A stretch of DNA of 64,000 bases from the NCBI RefSeq assembly GCF_022605165.1, contig NC_063074.1, forward strand, positions 771,501-835,500, given 5' to 3'. Source of the stretch: Purpureocillium takamizusanense (taxonomy: Eukaryota; Ascomycota; Sordariomycetes; Hypocreales; Ophiocordycipitaceae). Both the position numbers and the translations under genes were made by a program. The notes under the pieces are model-generated. The model saw only the letters and a list, made by a program, of their open reading frames with translations, was not told the origin of the DNA and did not search any database. Of the stretch, positions 33,182-45,573 are shown one piece after another (position 1 is the first letter of the stretch; each line of letters starts with the position of its first letter).

Positions 33182-35191
33182 ATGGCAAACGTCAACAGCA
33201 TCGTGGCACAGCCGCGCGAGGCCCCGCCCGCTGACGTCGAGAGGACGGTCAGCCCGCACGAGAAAGACCTCGCGCAGCTTGCCGCCCGCAGCAAGGAGGA
33301 AGACGACTCGGATGACAGCTCCCAGTTCAAGCAGGACGGTGTCAAACAGGTCGAGGCCGTGACACAGGTCTGGGACAAGAAGGCTCTCTGGATCGTCTTT
33401 GGATTGTAAGTACTATTCGTCAAAACACGAAGCCAAGCACGCGGGCTCGGAGTTGTGCTAAACTGGTTCTTGGCTAGGCTGTATCTCGTCAACTTCGTGG
33501 ACACGCTCTTCCAGGCCGTGACTGGCGGCTTGGAACCATACATCACGTCTTCATTTGGCCAGCATGGCCTCCTGTCCGTGGTCAGCGTCATCTCGTCCAT
33601 TGTTGGCGGTTCCAGCAAGCTAGCCATTGCCAAGGTCATCGACATCCGCGGCCGATGTGAAGGCTTCATCTTCATGATCGTTTTGATCATTCTTGGAATC
33701 CTCATGAAGGCGCTCTGCAAGAATGTTGAGACGTACACTGCCGGCCAAACCTTCTACTGGGTCGGCCACATTGGGCTCGGATACATTATCGATGTGATCC
33801 TGTCCGACATGACGACGCTCCGCAACCGAATGTTCATGTGGGGTCTGTATATGAGCCCCAGGTTTGCCGGGACATTCGGTGGCCCCCCCATTGCCGAACT
33901 CTTTTACAAGAAGTCGACCTTCCGATGGGCATTTGGAGCTTTCATCATCATCATCACTGCGTGTGCTGTCCCCGTCATCGCCATACTCCTCTACTACGAA
34001 GGCAAGGCCAAGAAGTTGCAGATTCTTGCGGAGAAGCCGAAGCGCACACTTTGGGAATCTGTCAAGTACTATTTCGTCGAGTTTGATGGTACGCCCGCCC
34101 CCCCCCATTTCGGTATCAACACCGCATCAATCATGCTGACTTGTCCCAGTCGTTGGCATGCTTCTCACCATCGCAGGCTTCTCCCTGATTCTACTTCCCA
34201 TGAGCATCGCGAAGCGGGCACCCAATGGCTGGGCTAGCGGCTATATTATTGCCATGCTCGTCCTTGGAGTCTTGTGTCTGGCCGCCTTTGGCGTGTGGGA
34301 GAGGTGGTTCGCCAAGGTGCCGTATCTGCCATTTGAGTACCTCAAGAACCGGACCATACTGGGCGCGTGCCTGCTCGATGCGTTCCTCTTCATGTCCGTC
34401 TTGTAAGTTGCAACGACCCCTGTCCTGAGAGGTGCTTTTTTAACTTGGCTGATAGCTGCTGGGACACGTATTACTATTCATACCTGCAAGTCGTTCACGG
34501 CCTGAGCATCACCGTTTCTGGTTACACGCTCAATGCTTATTCGCTGACTTCGACCTTTCTCGCCCCGTTCATCGGACTGTTAGTGCTGCATTCGAATTGT
34601 TGAGACCCTCTACAATACAGGTGCTAACGGTGGCGCAGCTTTCTCCGATGGTACGGTCGCTACTACTGGGTTGCCATCTCGGGCATTCCGTTCTGCGTTT
34701 TGGGCACCGCCCTGCTGTATCATTTCCGACACCCTGGCGAGGACATTGGCTACCTAGTCATGTGTCAAGTCTTTCATGGAGTGTCCGGAGGCATCTGGGC
34801 CATGACGGGGCCTCTGGCGCTGATGGCGTCCGTTGGGCATCAGGACATTGCCGTGGTCCTTGCATTGCACGGCATGTTTGCGTCCATCGGCCGGTCAATC
34901 GGCCTCGGTATCTCGGGCGCTATTTGGAACAACGATCTGCCCGTGGAGATTTACAGGGAGTTGCCTGACAATGCCAAAAACCAGAGCGCGGCGCTCTTCG
35001 GCGATATGCGCTTGCAGCTCCACGACCCCTTGGGCACGCCCATCCGTGACGCTGTTGTCACGGCGTACGGTACAGTCCAGAGGCGGATGGTCATTGCCGG
35101 TTGCGCCATCTTGCCCTTCATTGTCGCCTGCGTGCTCGTGTGGCGGAACCTTCCCATCGACAGGAAGCAGACCAAGGGGACTGTTTTCTGA
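33182..35191 (+). CDS. Siderophore-iron transporter, MFS Sit/Mir family
   Basis: Plasma-membrane proton symporter that takes up ferric siderophores. Exons are 33182-33405, 33478-34088, 34150-34402, 34456-34578 and 34639-35191 (introns 72, 61, 53 and 60 nt), for 587 residues. A hydrophilic, acidic N terminus of about 70 residues is followed by about fourteen hydrophobic segments. The most diagnostic part is the CWDTYYYSYLQVVHGLSIT...YTLNAYSLTSTFLAPFIGL stretch, which corresponds to the conserved SIT block, followed by RWYGRYYWVAISG and GGIWAMTGPLALMA. The tail is short and basic (DRKQTKGTVF). All four junctions keep frame; the last intron has a GTTAGT donor and a GTGCTAAC branch point. The upstream iron-type GATA site supports regulation by iron. 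No siderophore biosynthesis gene lies in the window. Confidence 0.94.
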
Positions 35192-38004
35192 GCCGAAGTG
35201 GGGACGCGGCTGCAGGGGTCTCGGCAACGCAAGAGCGTCGAGCGTGTAAATACGTACGAGGCTCATTCGCGCGTTTTTCAATGCCATCGGATATTAGGCT
35301 GCTGATAAGCAATACTATGGCCGTGTCTCACCTCGACAAGCTTTGATGGTGATGTTGCAACGGATCGGAAAGGCTCTTAAAGGGGTGCCGCCCAGCGGTT
35401 TGCCTTTGGTGGAACCTGCAGGCATGATCCAAATCGATACGGTTCGACGGGCCAGCGGAGCCACATCGCGGCACACGTTACATAGTATCAGACGGTGTCC
35501 ACGACGGCTTGTCGACCCGGATCCACGAATATTATGCCGATAGAGGTGCGGGCATGGCCCGGGAGAGCATCAGGAGCCCAGGGCTCGCGTGACGCGGCAG
35601 CGGGCGGCGGGCTTCGGCGGCGACCAGCCAGAGGCCATGCAGTGACGCATTGCTCGAACAGGCTTGTCGAGAATGATCCGTGTGGGTAATAAGGCAGTTG
35701 GAAAAGTCGCAACTCGGGCCAACTCAGCCTCACCACCTCACGGCGTGCCGGGCGGTCAACGTTGGCGTTGGTCGTCGTCGAGGTCAACAGCAAACCGAGA
35801 GAGGAGGCGAGGGCTGAGGCAGAGAGAGCGAGCGAGCGAGCACGCGGCAGTTGGACCCGGTTCGGTGGTCGCGGCGTCCATTGGCTTCCATTGTCGGGGC
35901 GTCGGAGGCGCCTGGGCCGTCTGGGCGCCCGCGACGAGGCGGCCGCCGCCTGCGTCTGCGCCTGTGCCTGCGCCTGCACCACCGCGGCCCGGGGGGCCAG
36001 GTAAGGTACAGCGGGCATACCTTAGTACCTCCAGGTTACCTCTCGTACTTCGTACCCAACCTCTTAGTTTGGCCATGAGTGATGAGTGAGTGCCCAACTC
36101 CGTGCTGCTGGAGTGCTGCTGGCGTTCCCTCACAATGGGGAAGGTGCGCATTGGCGTGTGCCTCTTCCCGCGGGCAGCAGCTCGGTTCTGCGCCTTGACG
36201 CTATTCGCTCCTGCCACGCAGGGCGGGGTTCTGCAGGTGGAGCCCGCCCCGGCGAGCTTTCATTGAATGACGACAGGGCAGGGCAGGGCAGGGCAGGGCA
36301 GGGCAGCAGCTTCCATCCATTGAGAGTCGTACTTGGAAGTCGCCGCGGCCAGCTTGCCGTCCCGCTACGTACTGCACCGTAACTTACCTGCTACCTTTAG
36401 CTACCTTGGCCCTGGCGGCCCTGAAGGCTCGGTCGGCTCCATCAATCAAGTGGATGCCGCGAGCTCCCGTCATCTGCATGGAGACTCTCCCGCTCACGAG
36501 TCACGGCCACGGTTCCATGGATACCCCGAGTCCTGCAGCCGGCCGTGCGCATACCTAGCCAAACAGCTTCGCCCGATCCCTGGTTGCTGAAGTCGGCACG
36601 CCCGCTGCTGCAAGCCTGTCAGCTCTCACCTCGCGGTATTGTAACCCTCCACGCTGTGCGAAGTTGTTTGAGACGGACATTGTCAGCTTGTCGCTCCTGC
36701 GGCCGTCAACCATCCATCGTCATCGCGTTGCGTCTACCACGACGCTCATCACCGCGAGCGAGCGTCGTTGCGTTATCTAGCGCGCCTGCTACAGACTACA
36801 GTCGTCCCTAAGACGCAAGTCCACGGTAGGCCCGTCCCCTTCTTCGCCTTGCTGGCAGACGGCGTCAGCATCTCGTTTTCACTCCAATCCCCTCCGTTCA
36901 GTGTCTCCGTTGCGCTCCGTCCAACCGCCAACATCACGAGGCGCCGCCTTGCTGCTGTCTCATTCTAAATGGCGCGCCCGTGTCACCAAGTCATGCCCAG
37001 ATGAGGTTGTCCATTTTCTGGGCTGGTCATTGCCCCTAAATTGACACCAATGCACACCCTCAGGCTGCCGCGACGAGTGTTCGGCGCTCTGGCACGGCAA
37101 AGACACATCACCGTGCGCCTTTCTCCCCGAAACCTAGGTTGTATCCTCTTGACCCAACAATCACCCCACCGATACTATTCAACCTCAAGTTTCTCCCCGC
37201 TGTTCATCGGGCATGTCTGCTACCGGCTCAGTCGGGCCGTGTCCTCTCTCGGATGTTGGAGAGACCGCTGCAACAGCCTCATGTCCAGCAATGTCCAAGA
37301 TGGCGTGCCACCTAACGGCATCTGGAATCATTTCATGGCATGCCGGACCCATTTCTTTGAAGGGCGAGCACTGCCTTCGTCGTGGTCCATTCAGACAAGC
37401 ACATGCTGCTTATATTTTTGTCGCAACGCTTCGACATCCTAGACTAAACTCGACACTCGAACCGTATGCGGTGGGAGTTCTCAGAGTGTTTCTCTATTCA
37501 CATCAAGTGATGTCATTGCGGCACATCGGCTTATCACGAAATCATGAAATCTTGACTTGCTAACTGTCGGCCAGCGAGACCGAGGCCCCCCTCCATCGAG
37601 TGCGTCAACCGCATGTCGCCGGCGCGAATCCAATGCTCGTCTTAAAGTACAACAGCTCGCCTTCCCTCCGAATCTGCCCCAGTATGTTCCGAGGAAGAGG
37701 CCCGGGTCAGTCGCAAGCGACTTTTTAAGGGTCACGGCTGCTATCCTACGGGCGAGGGAGGTCCAGCCACCACAGCGCAGTGCTGCAGCCGCGATCATAC
37801 TCGACCCATCACACTTGCGCGTTGCAATAGCCGGGCGATTACGAAACAGCTTCTGGGGCTTGGCGCGTTGAGAGGTCCTCCACTATCGCGCTCGATTCTA
37901 TACCGAAACGCTGTGGATCATCAGGCAAAAGTATCCCGTCGAAATCCGATCGCCCGAGGTTCGTTGGAGGCAGGAGCGACTGCTTGTTGCCGTATCGAAG
38001 AGCC
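35192..38004. other. Gene-free region before the C2H2 regulator
   Basis: 2.8 kb with low-complexity stretches: (GAGC)n near 35825-35841, TACTTCGTA at 36046-36054 and six GGGCA units at 36276-36305. The open frames are short, compositionally biased and domain-free. A long leader for the following transcription-factor gene is possible. Confidence 0.5.
36276..36305. repeat. (GGGCA)6 microsatellite
   Basis: Six perfect tandem GGGCA units. The reverse-complement repeat (TGCCC)5 occurs at 58141-58165. Confidence 0.9.
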
Positions 38005-41000
38005 ATGTCTTCTACAGAGCAGTCTTACAACAGCAACGGAGCATCTCCGTCAATCTCTTCCGTTGTCCCCGGACCCATCACTCACGCCCAAAATTACCCG
38101 ATCGAGTCAGAATCAAGGCATCTTAGTGCTGCGCCTCATGACTATAGAGATCACGACGGTCACACGTCCATGGACCGTGCCATGACACAGGATCATGAGC
38201 CTGGGGATACCAACGATGTCTCGTCGAACTCTGACGAACCTGCTAAGAAGAGACGTCGAAGTCGCAAGGGCCTTGGAAAAAGGTTCGCGTGCAGTGCTGA
38301 AGGATGCGGGAAAAGTTACTCTAGAGCGGAACATTTGTATGCTAAACGTGCAACCCTGGCTCCCGGGCGTCATGACAGAGCTCACTAATCAGTCATTGCA
38401 GGTACCGTCACCAACTTAACCACAACTCAAAGCAGATATTCCGCTGCGAGTATCCCAACTGCCCCCGCACTTTCGTCCGAGGGGATCTCCTCAAACGGCA
38501 CATGGATCGACATGCAGCAAAAGGGCCACAACTTGGGCGACGCGAATCGATAGGTGGGAACATCCCACAGCCGACTCCAGACTCGATGCTGAGTGATGTC
38601 AATTGCTCTGACCATGCCTACGAATTCATGAACCAGACATCTGGGCATCACTATCAGTCCCCCCTTGGCACTTCAGACGGCCCTTACACTCCCATTAGCA
38701 ACACACCCCCCACTGTACAACTGACCAAGGCAACTTCTGCCAAAGCCACAAACGGGTATCGCCCTGACTCAACATACGAGACCCGCGAATCTCTCAATAG
38801 TCTACATGACCCATCACCGGCATCTCGTCCTTTACAGGCTTCGTCGGAAAACGCTGGCGCCTTGTCGCAGCAACCTGCCAATCAGCCAGTCTACCGGCAG
38901 CCGGCTGTGGCATCCCACCTAGCTGATGGGTTTGTTCCACAGCAGAATGTTGTCCCCATGCACCTGCCGCCGGCTCAGTATCCGAGCCCCCACAGGCGAT
39001 GTGCCCCGAGCGCGACCCAGTCATACGCTGTACCTGACTCCACCGACTTCGTCGACCAGGCGCAGCGTCAGTCTTCGGAGATGGTCGTATTGGATCAGAT
39101 GGCCATGCCTGGTGCAGGGCCAGTGTTTGGAGCGGATGGAGAGCTCAACAAGTCGCCTTATGTCGGCATGCCAGAAGACTTCATGGCCTACTTGTTCAAC
39201 TCACTCCCCAGTGCCAGTTCACCCAGTGGCCCAGTGCTGGCTGCCGTAGGCTCCAAGTAAGCAGCTCCCGTTGAAGCCTCTGCGGCGTTGCACGACTAAC
39301 TAACGGCGGTACTACAAGTAGCTATGGGGACCTTCGGAACAATCAATATTCTACGCCTTTTATGGGAAGTGATGGATTGACAATGGGGTATTTCCCCTCG
39401 GACCCGCAGCAGGTCATGGCGGTAAACAATTTGCTCGATCAAGATACGCCCGAGGCGAGCATCTCCGAGCACAAGAGCGAAGAAATTTTCGACCTCATTC
39501 GGGACAGATTTCACGAAAACGATCTGCCGCCCGTAGAGCGTCAAAGGGAAAGCATCATTTCCGGGGATCGTACCGACGGCACCCATATGCTGAGCAGGAG
39601 AATGATGCAGGCATACATCCGGTCCTACTGGTACCATTTCAGCGACCAGATGCCTATTCTGCACAAGCCAACATTTAGTGCTGACACGACGCCAAATCTA
39701 TTGCTCCTTGCTATGATGACAATCGGGGCTGCTTGCCTAGACAGGACGCACGGGCAACAGGTGATGAAAGCTGGCGCGATGATATCAAACTTCTTGGCCC
39801 GGCATCTCCGATGGGAAATCTTCATGGACTGGAACTTTCGTCCACCGGCTAAGCTTTGGGTCTTTCAAGCCCTCATACTCTTGGAAATATACGAGAAAAT
39901 GTACTCAACAAGAGAGCTCCATGAAAGAGCCCACATTCACCACGCCACGACGATCACCCTCATGCGCCGCGGCCGCTCGCTCATTGGTAAATCGTCTCTG
40001 GACTCTCCGCCGAATGCTCGTGAGGGACAAAATGGATCGCACGCTGGAGGGACATCAGCGCAAACGCCGGACGAATGGTGGAACCATTGGATCACGAGTG
40101 AGGCTACGAGGCGGGCGGCCTTCGCGGCTTTCGTCGTGGATACAACTCACGCGACCATGTTTGGCCACTCAGGGGTGATGGCTGCACATGAAATGCGACT
40201 GGCGTTGCCCTGTGACGAGTCGCTTTGGCGAGCAACGAGCAGCGCTGAGGTAGCCAGGGTCGAGTCCAACCTCATTTCTCAGGGCATAAAGCCTGTGTCG
40301 TTTCTTGAAGGCCTCAAACGCACTCTGAGCCACCAAGAGGTGCGGACGACATCATTTGGACGGACGGTTCTCATGGCAGGACTGCTCAGCGTGACGTACC
40401 ACATGCACCAAAGGGACCTCCAGGTCAACATCCTAGGCGGCGGAGTGACGCATGCCCTTGGTGGTCGCGACAAGTGGAGAGCAACGTTGACGAGAGCATA
40501 TGACTCGTGGAAAGCAGATTTCGACGATGCCCTGGAACAAAGCGAACCATCAAGTGACCCTTATCGGCATGACGCGGCGAAGCACGAATTCAACATTGTC
40601 TTTGCTAGTCGGACGGTACTACATCACCTTGCTCACATGGCCATGCATGCAGACATTGTGGACTGCCAGATATTTGCCCGTGCAAAGCGCCTGCTTGGGA
40701 GGACAATCGGGCCACAGGAGTTCAACGGGGCTTGGCGCAGGATCCAGGAGCTGTGGGCGCACACGGCACGAGCCCGAGACGCAACTTTCTACGCGCTGAA
40801 ATTCTTGAGCTCAGTGATGCTGGCCGGCGCTGACGGCGAGCCCACTGTCCCCGGTCACAATATGCAAAAATACTACGAGGCGCGGCACGACGTGCTGATG
40901 AACCGTCCGTGGGTGTTGTATTTCGCGGCGCTCGTCGTCTGGTGCTACGGCTTCGCACTCGAGGGCCCTTGCGCGGATGCCGTCGTTGGCACGTCCGGAG

Positions 41001-41212
41001 AAGAGATTCAGCGGCAAATGCAGGCGTACCTGGTCCAATTCGGAGGCATTTCGGACCCCAGTGAGCTGCATTTGATGAGAGGCGTGAACAACAATACCGC
41101 GCTTCTGATGGTGCTAAAGGAGTCGTTTGAGAACACTCGATGGGACCTCCTGCACGAAGCTGCAAACCTTTTACGCAACTGCATCATGCTCAATGCCGGG
41201 GGAGCTGTGTAA
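38005..41212 (+). CDS. Transcription factor with two C2H2 fingers and a fungal-specific regulatory domain
   Basis: DNA-binding regulator, 1025 residues. Exons are 38005-38336, 38402-39256 and 39322-41212 (two 65-nt introns). A basic stretch KKRRRSRK (81-88) is a likely nuclear signal. Finger 1 has Cys96, Cys101, His114 and His118 (CSAEGCGKSYSRAEHL); finger 2 has Cys126, Cys131, His144 and His148 (CEYPNCPRTF...RHMDRH). The first intron splits finger 1. A Ser/Pro/Gln-rich linker leads to the fungal-specific transcription factor domain from about residue 470, with ILHKPTFSADTTPNLLLLAMMTIGA, then a long helical C-terminal half. Targets are unknown. The same architecture occurs in AmdX-like and Klf1-like fungal regulators, but I do not assign a specific orthologue. 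The start is the first ATG downstream of an in-frame TTG. Confidence 0.92.
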
Positions 41213-42250
41213 TTCATTGGAGGGGGTCGTGCCTGGTTGTGTTTCGCGTGCGTTTTCCCAGCAGCGACAGGGTTGGGTGGAGTGGGTTAGGACATCCATG
41301 AGCATTGGACGTAGTACCTGTTATCCTGTACTTCGTATACCTAACTTTGGCTCACCTTGGTACATATGTTGCACGGCCTCCTAAGTACTAGGTAGTCAGT
41401 TGCCGACGATCTATTGACGCAGATGCACTTCGTGCAAGTGAAATACCTAGTGTACAGTACACTTCGATTGATGTAACTGAAAAGCGGATGGATCCGGCTA
41501 TCAAAAAGGTGTCGGACCGGAGCTCAAGAAGTCGCATGTCCAAGGCGACGGCGCCAAGCGGGCGACTACAGCTTCAGTACTTCGAATAGGTATTGTTGAA
41601 CCGCCATGGGAGCCGCTGATTTGATATACATGCCTGGCAGGTGTTCCATGTACTTTGCTACTAAACACACCGATTAGGATGTGCGACGTGAAGTCATGCG
41701 CAGGGTACAAGTTACTGACTGTCTACAGCTGTCAAAGTGGCCCACTGTTAGCCGGCGGTACTTGCTTCCAATAAGGTAGTACTCCAGCTCGTCGCAGGCC
41801 GCACGCAGTGGCACGACCCCGCCACGGATGGGTGAGCTGCCCGGGCGACCTCCGGGTTTTAGTGGCGGATCCACCGGGGGCAGATTCACGCTGGATCTGG
41901 ACTCGCACGCGCTGCGGGCGGCCTTTCGCGGGGTGAGCTTGAGGTGCTGACGCTGAGGCGCTGGGCCCAGCAAAGATGGAAGCAGCCCACTCCCGCCAGT
42001 CTGTCCCTGTCCTTATACCTTAACTCCGAGCAACGATACCATCTATTGCCATCACCCTCGGATTGTTACTTATCCCTTGTCGCACCTCAACGTTCCCAGT
42101 GTAACCGCCGCCGCCGCCGCCGCCGCCGTCATCGTCGTCGTCGTCTCTCTACTACCTCTCTCGGGCAGTCCGTGGCGAGTCGGGTGTTTGACTGTTCTCA
42201 TCATCTTGTTGATTTCATACGACTGGTATCGCGAGTATCTCTCGGCCAAC
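41213..42250. other. Intergenic region and leader of the F-box gene
   Basis: About 1 kb. The block 41,300-41,480 is rich in TAGGTA/GTACTT words with TACTTCGTA at 41329-41337. A GCC-triplet tract followed by GTC triplets (about 42,103-42,146) lies in the presumed leader of the next gene. Confidence 0.5.
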
Positions 42251-44057
42251 ATGTCGCATCTCGCGTCCTTGCCACCCGAGATCCTCCATCATATCCTGAA
42301 GTGGCTCAGCCCCGAGGAGCTGCTGCTACTCCGTCGCGTGTCGCGCCTGTTTTACGCGTACATCAAGGGGAACTGGAGCCTCCACCGTGACGTGTATACG
42401 CGGAACTTTGTAGATTACTCTCTCGCCTCGGCGCGTTCATGTTCACGACAGCTGACTTGGCCCAGGACACGCCACCACAGGCAGATCTCGAATGGGAGAA
42501 CGAGTTGCAGGACCTGGTGAAGCTTGCGGCCGTATGTCGGCGCGGCGACTTCCAGGACAAGGTATGATCGAACAGTTCACGCTCCAACCCAACCCTGTGG
42601 CGAAATGCTAAGCCATCAAGCAGGCTCATCACCTTGTATTCGTTTCATCAGCGGTGAACCGACTCTTGAAGCATGCTTCTTCTCAAGGACACACTGCGGA
42701 GAACTCGTACACCCACTGCGCCTCTCGAAACGCCGACTTCGTAGCCGGGCTTTTTGAGGATCGGACAAATCGAGAGGCTTTCTTGCAGCGGTCGTCCCTC
42801 TTTGCGCGAGTACGGAGCGCTCACAGAGACGCCGGATCAGAGCCATGTGGCGAGACATCTCACGCTGAGGAGCGGCAGCTGAGCGCCAAGCTCCACTGCT
42901 TGTACGGCAAACCTATTCTCAACGTCGGCAGGCTCAGGTCGACGCGCACATACCCTTTTGCCGTATCCAAGGTGTATGACTTGAGAGAATACACACCATT
43001 GACAAAATGGGGTCCATTCATGGAGGACATGGATACGCGCGTCGACTGGGAAAAGGTTGAGGCCATCATGGTCGCCCTTGGGTACAACATATCCGCGCGG
43101 CGAGTGACCAAGTTCTTTAGCGACACATGGGACAGCCCGTTCTCTGGCTCCTGGCCCAAGAGTTTCATGCCGTCACCAAAGGCGGAACTTCGGTCGCTCG
43201 ATGCTGAAGACCCATACGGCGTGACTGGTACCTGGTTTCGGGTAAGCAAGTCAGCGCTCAGCGTTCGGTGTATCTGTCATGCTGACACGTCTAGATCGTT
43301 TGCTTCCTCGACTACAATGACTTCTTTAACTTCAATTTTCCCGTCCGCGAAAACGCCTGGGATGGCGCCCCCAGGCCGCCTCTGAGCGTAGGGGAAGAGA
43401 CTCGGCTCATCGTTATGAGAACGCACATAACTAGCATTGAGCCACCTGGACCTAATGACAGTCAGGATTTGCCTGTGGTGAACTTTGTCGGCGTCTCTCG
43501 CTCTCTGGACGGCTCCTGGGATGACAATGCCAACTCCGATCTCCGAGGTGAGCGCTGCATTAGCCGCAATTGTGAGGGTTTGAGGCTGAGCTGATGTTGA
43601 AGCATTCGCATCGAAAGGCAAGGTGCGGCTCACAAAAGAAGGCGAAGTCCGTTGGACGACCATTTCCATATTCCACGGTGAAGAGCGCTGGAGGAGCGAG
43701 GGGGTGCAAGTCGGGGGCGTCCGATCGGCGCGAGGCGTGATCGGCAACTGGTTCGACAAAGACTATGATCCGCACGGACCGGCTGGGCCGACGGCTTTTT
43801 GGAAGTCTAGCGACTCCGAGGGCTCAGTGAACACGGAGCAAGGCCTATTCCCCAACGACTTTGTTCTGGCATATAGCACCGGCATGTTTTCCGACGACTC
43901 AGATCCAGAGGCGGAAATGGACTACGAGGACGATGAGGACGACGAGGATATGGACGAGCTATCAGATGCAGAGCCGATATCGAACGAGCTGACAGGGTTG
44001 CTCATGGACGCGCAGCTAGACGTGGCGGACATTGTGCAGCAAGCGGAGCAGCCGTGA
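42251..44057 (+). CDS. F-box domain protein
   Basis: Likely substrate receptor of an SCF ubiquitin ligase (family role). Exons are 42251-42409, 42466-42561, 42624-43241, 43295-43547 and 43618-44057, coding for 521 residues; introns are 53-70 nt. The F-box occupies about residues 3-45 (LASLPPEILHHILKWLSPEELLLLRRVSR), with the expected Leu-Pro start. The middle (KWGPFMEDMDTRVDWEKVE; YGVTGTWFRIVCFLDYNDFF) matches a conserved fungal F-box family region of unknown substrate. The tail is strongly acidic (Asp/Glu run around 475-490) and Ser-rich. The first intron has a GTAGAT donor; skipping it would bring an early stop. The gene converges on the thioesterase gene with only 184 bases between stops. 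Confidence 0.88.
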
Positions 44058-44241
44058 AGGAGATGATTGCATGCCATTGATCTCGCATGGTTCTGGTCGC
44101 GTCTAATTGTTATTGCTGTACGAGTGATGGGTAATAAGTGTATAGGCACGAAAAGACAGCCAAGCCAGCCCAACGTCTATATCTCCGCCCACATCTCTCT
44201 AAGGCATGTACACATATTCTTATCATGAAAAGGGGCCCAGC

Positions 44242-44887
44242 TTACAAGTTGACATCGGGATCGATGTTAACTTTGAGGTGCTCGCAGATGCTCAGCAGCT
44301 GACCGTCCTTTTTGCGCCTCATCTCGCCGCGCAGCGTGGCGAGCTTCTTGCCGACCTGCACAATGTGCGTCTCGATGAGGATCTCGTCGCCGGCACGGGC
44401 GGGCCGCATGTAGGTGACGTTGAGGCTGCGGCTGACGCCGAGGTACTGCCAGAAGCCTGGGCGGTTGACGAGGCAGAGGGGCATGGTGGTGCAGAAATCA
44501 AAGAGGGTGGCGGCGGCGCCGCCGTGAAGGCTCTGGAGGCGGTTGCAGTGATCGGGCTGGACGGTGTAGGTGAAGGTAACGGAGGGGTGCGGCTGGGCGG
44601 CCGAGGTAGCCTGGACGTCGAGGTACGGGACGAGGGCGGTCATCCAGTCCTGCAGCGGTTCAGTCAGTTGGCCCGTTCAAGGGGCTTAGGATGGAGGAGA
44701 AGTAGGAGGGATACGATCATGATCACGAGAGAAGGAGAGACATAAGAGAGGAAGACGGCGAACGTACCCCCGCCTTGAGGCGGCCGTCGTCATGACGGTC
44801 GAGGTTGAGCCAGGCGCGAATCTTGCCCTCTGGAGAGTCGAGGGCGGTGTCCGAGACGCCACTGTTGGGCTTGTCACCGTTTGACAT
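44242..44887 (-). CDS. Hotdog-fold (4HBT/ACOT13-like) acyl-CoA thioesterase
   Basis: Probable thioesterase hydrolysing acyl-CoA. Exon 1 is 44887-44768 and exon 2 is 44649-44242, joined across a 118-nt phase-0 intron; 175 residues. The hotdog signature is SLHGGAAATLFDF (His82-Gly-Gly, Asp91), followed by LGVSRSLNVTYMRPARAGDEI and a strand pattern typical of PaaI/ACOT13 members (VQVGKKLATLRGEM). No peroxisomal C-terminal signal (it ends in DVNL) and no clear presequence, so location is open. It is divergent from pex12 with 686 bases between starts. The substrate is unknown. Confidence 0.9.
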
Positions 44888-45573
44888 GGTTGTGATGTCC
44901 TTTGGTCGGTGAGGTGACGTAGATGCAGAATGAGAATGAGCGGAGAGAATGCCCGAAGATCAATCTATGTGATGACCAAGAATTGCACTCATGAAAATGA
45001 CTTGACAAGGCTCTCTCTCGTAAGACGTCGATGACGGTATGTATTCGTAGGTGCTGGTGCTGAAACCGGCAAGCAACGCTTCTGAGATGGGATGCATGCA
45101 TATGTGAGTTCGGGCAAGATTCAGGAAACCGATTGAAGAATGCAGGCACGTTGAGTGCACCCGCGGCCCCGTAGCGTGGGGAGCTCCATCTGGCCCAGGC
45201 GTGCCGGCTCGACACTCAAGCTTTGATCCGTTGCAGGGCGTCTGGGCGTCGCGGGGGTTCGCGGCGCGACGCCAATTGGAACATGGGCGGGGAGGATTAG
45301 GTGACATGGAGTGGCCCGGGGGGGTTCCATTGCCGAGGCACTGGCTGCATGTGGGGGAGCCAATCGACGAGACAGGCGCGTTCGTCGACCGCGGCTGCGC
45401 TCATCGCCCGACTCCGTCACCGGACCCACCCTCCTCCGCCATCTGCATCCGCAGCCCGAAGCCCTCCTCCCTCCAATCCTCCAGCATCGTCGCTGCCACC
45501 CGAACCACCTCCTCCGATGCTTCGCCCGCCACACGCGACACGGCCGCAACGCGCTTCCTAGCACCCGTGAACC
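44888..45573. other. Divergent promoter region of the thioesterase gene and pex12
   Basis: 686 bases without a recognised element. A long minus-strand open frame runs through this region into the antisense of pex12 but is compositionally biased and judged spurious. Confidence 0.5.

Noticed and set aside
28233..35191. A siderophore biosynthesis cluster
   Set aside because: No ornithine monooxygenase, acyltransferase or peptide synthetase is present in the window; only transport is supported.
37041..37442. 133-codon frame with an arginine-rich, mitochondrion-like start before the C2H2 gene
   Set aside because: The start resembles a presequence only superficially, the rest is unrecognisable and no continuing exon was found.
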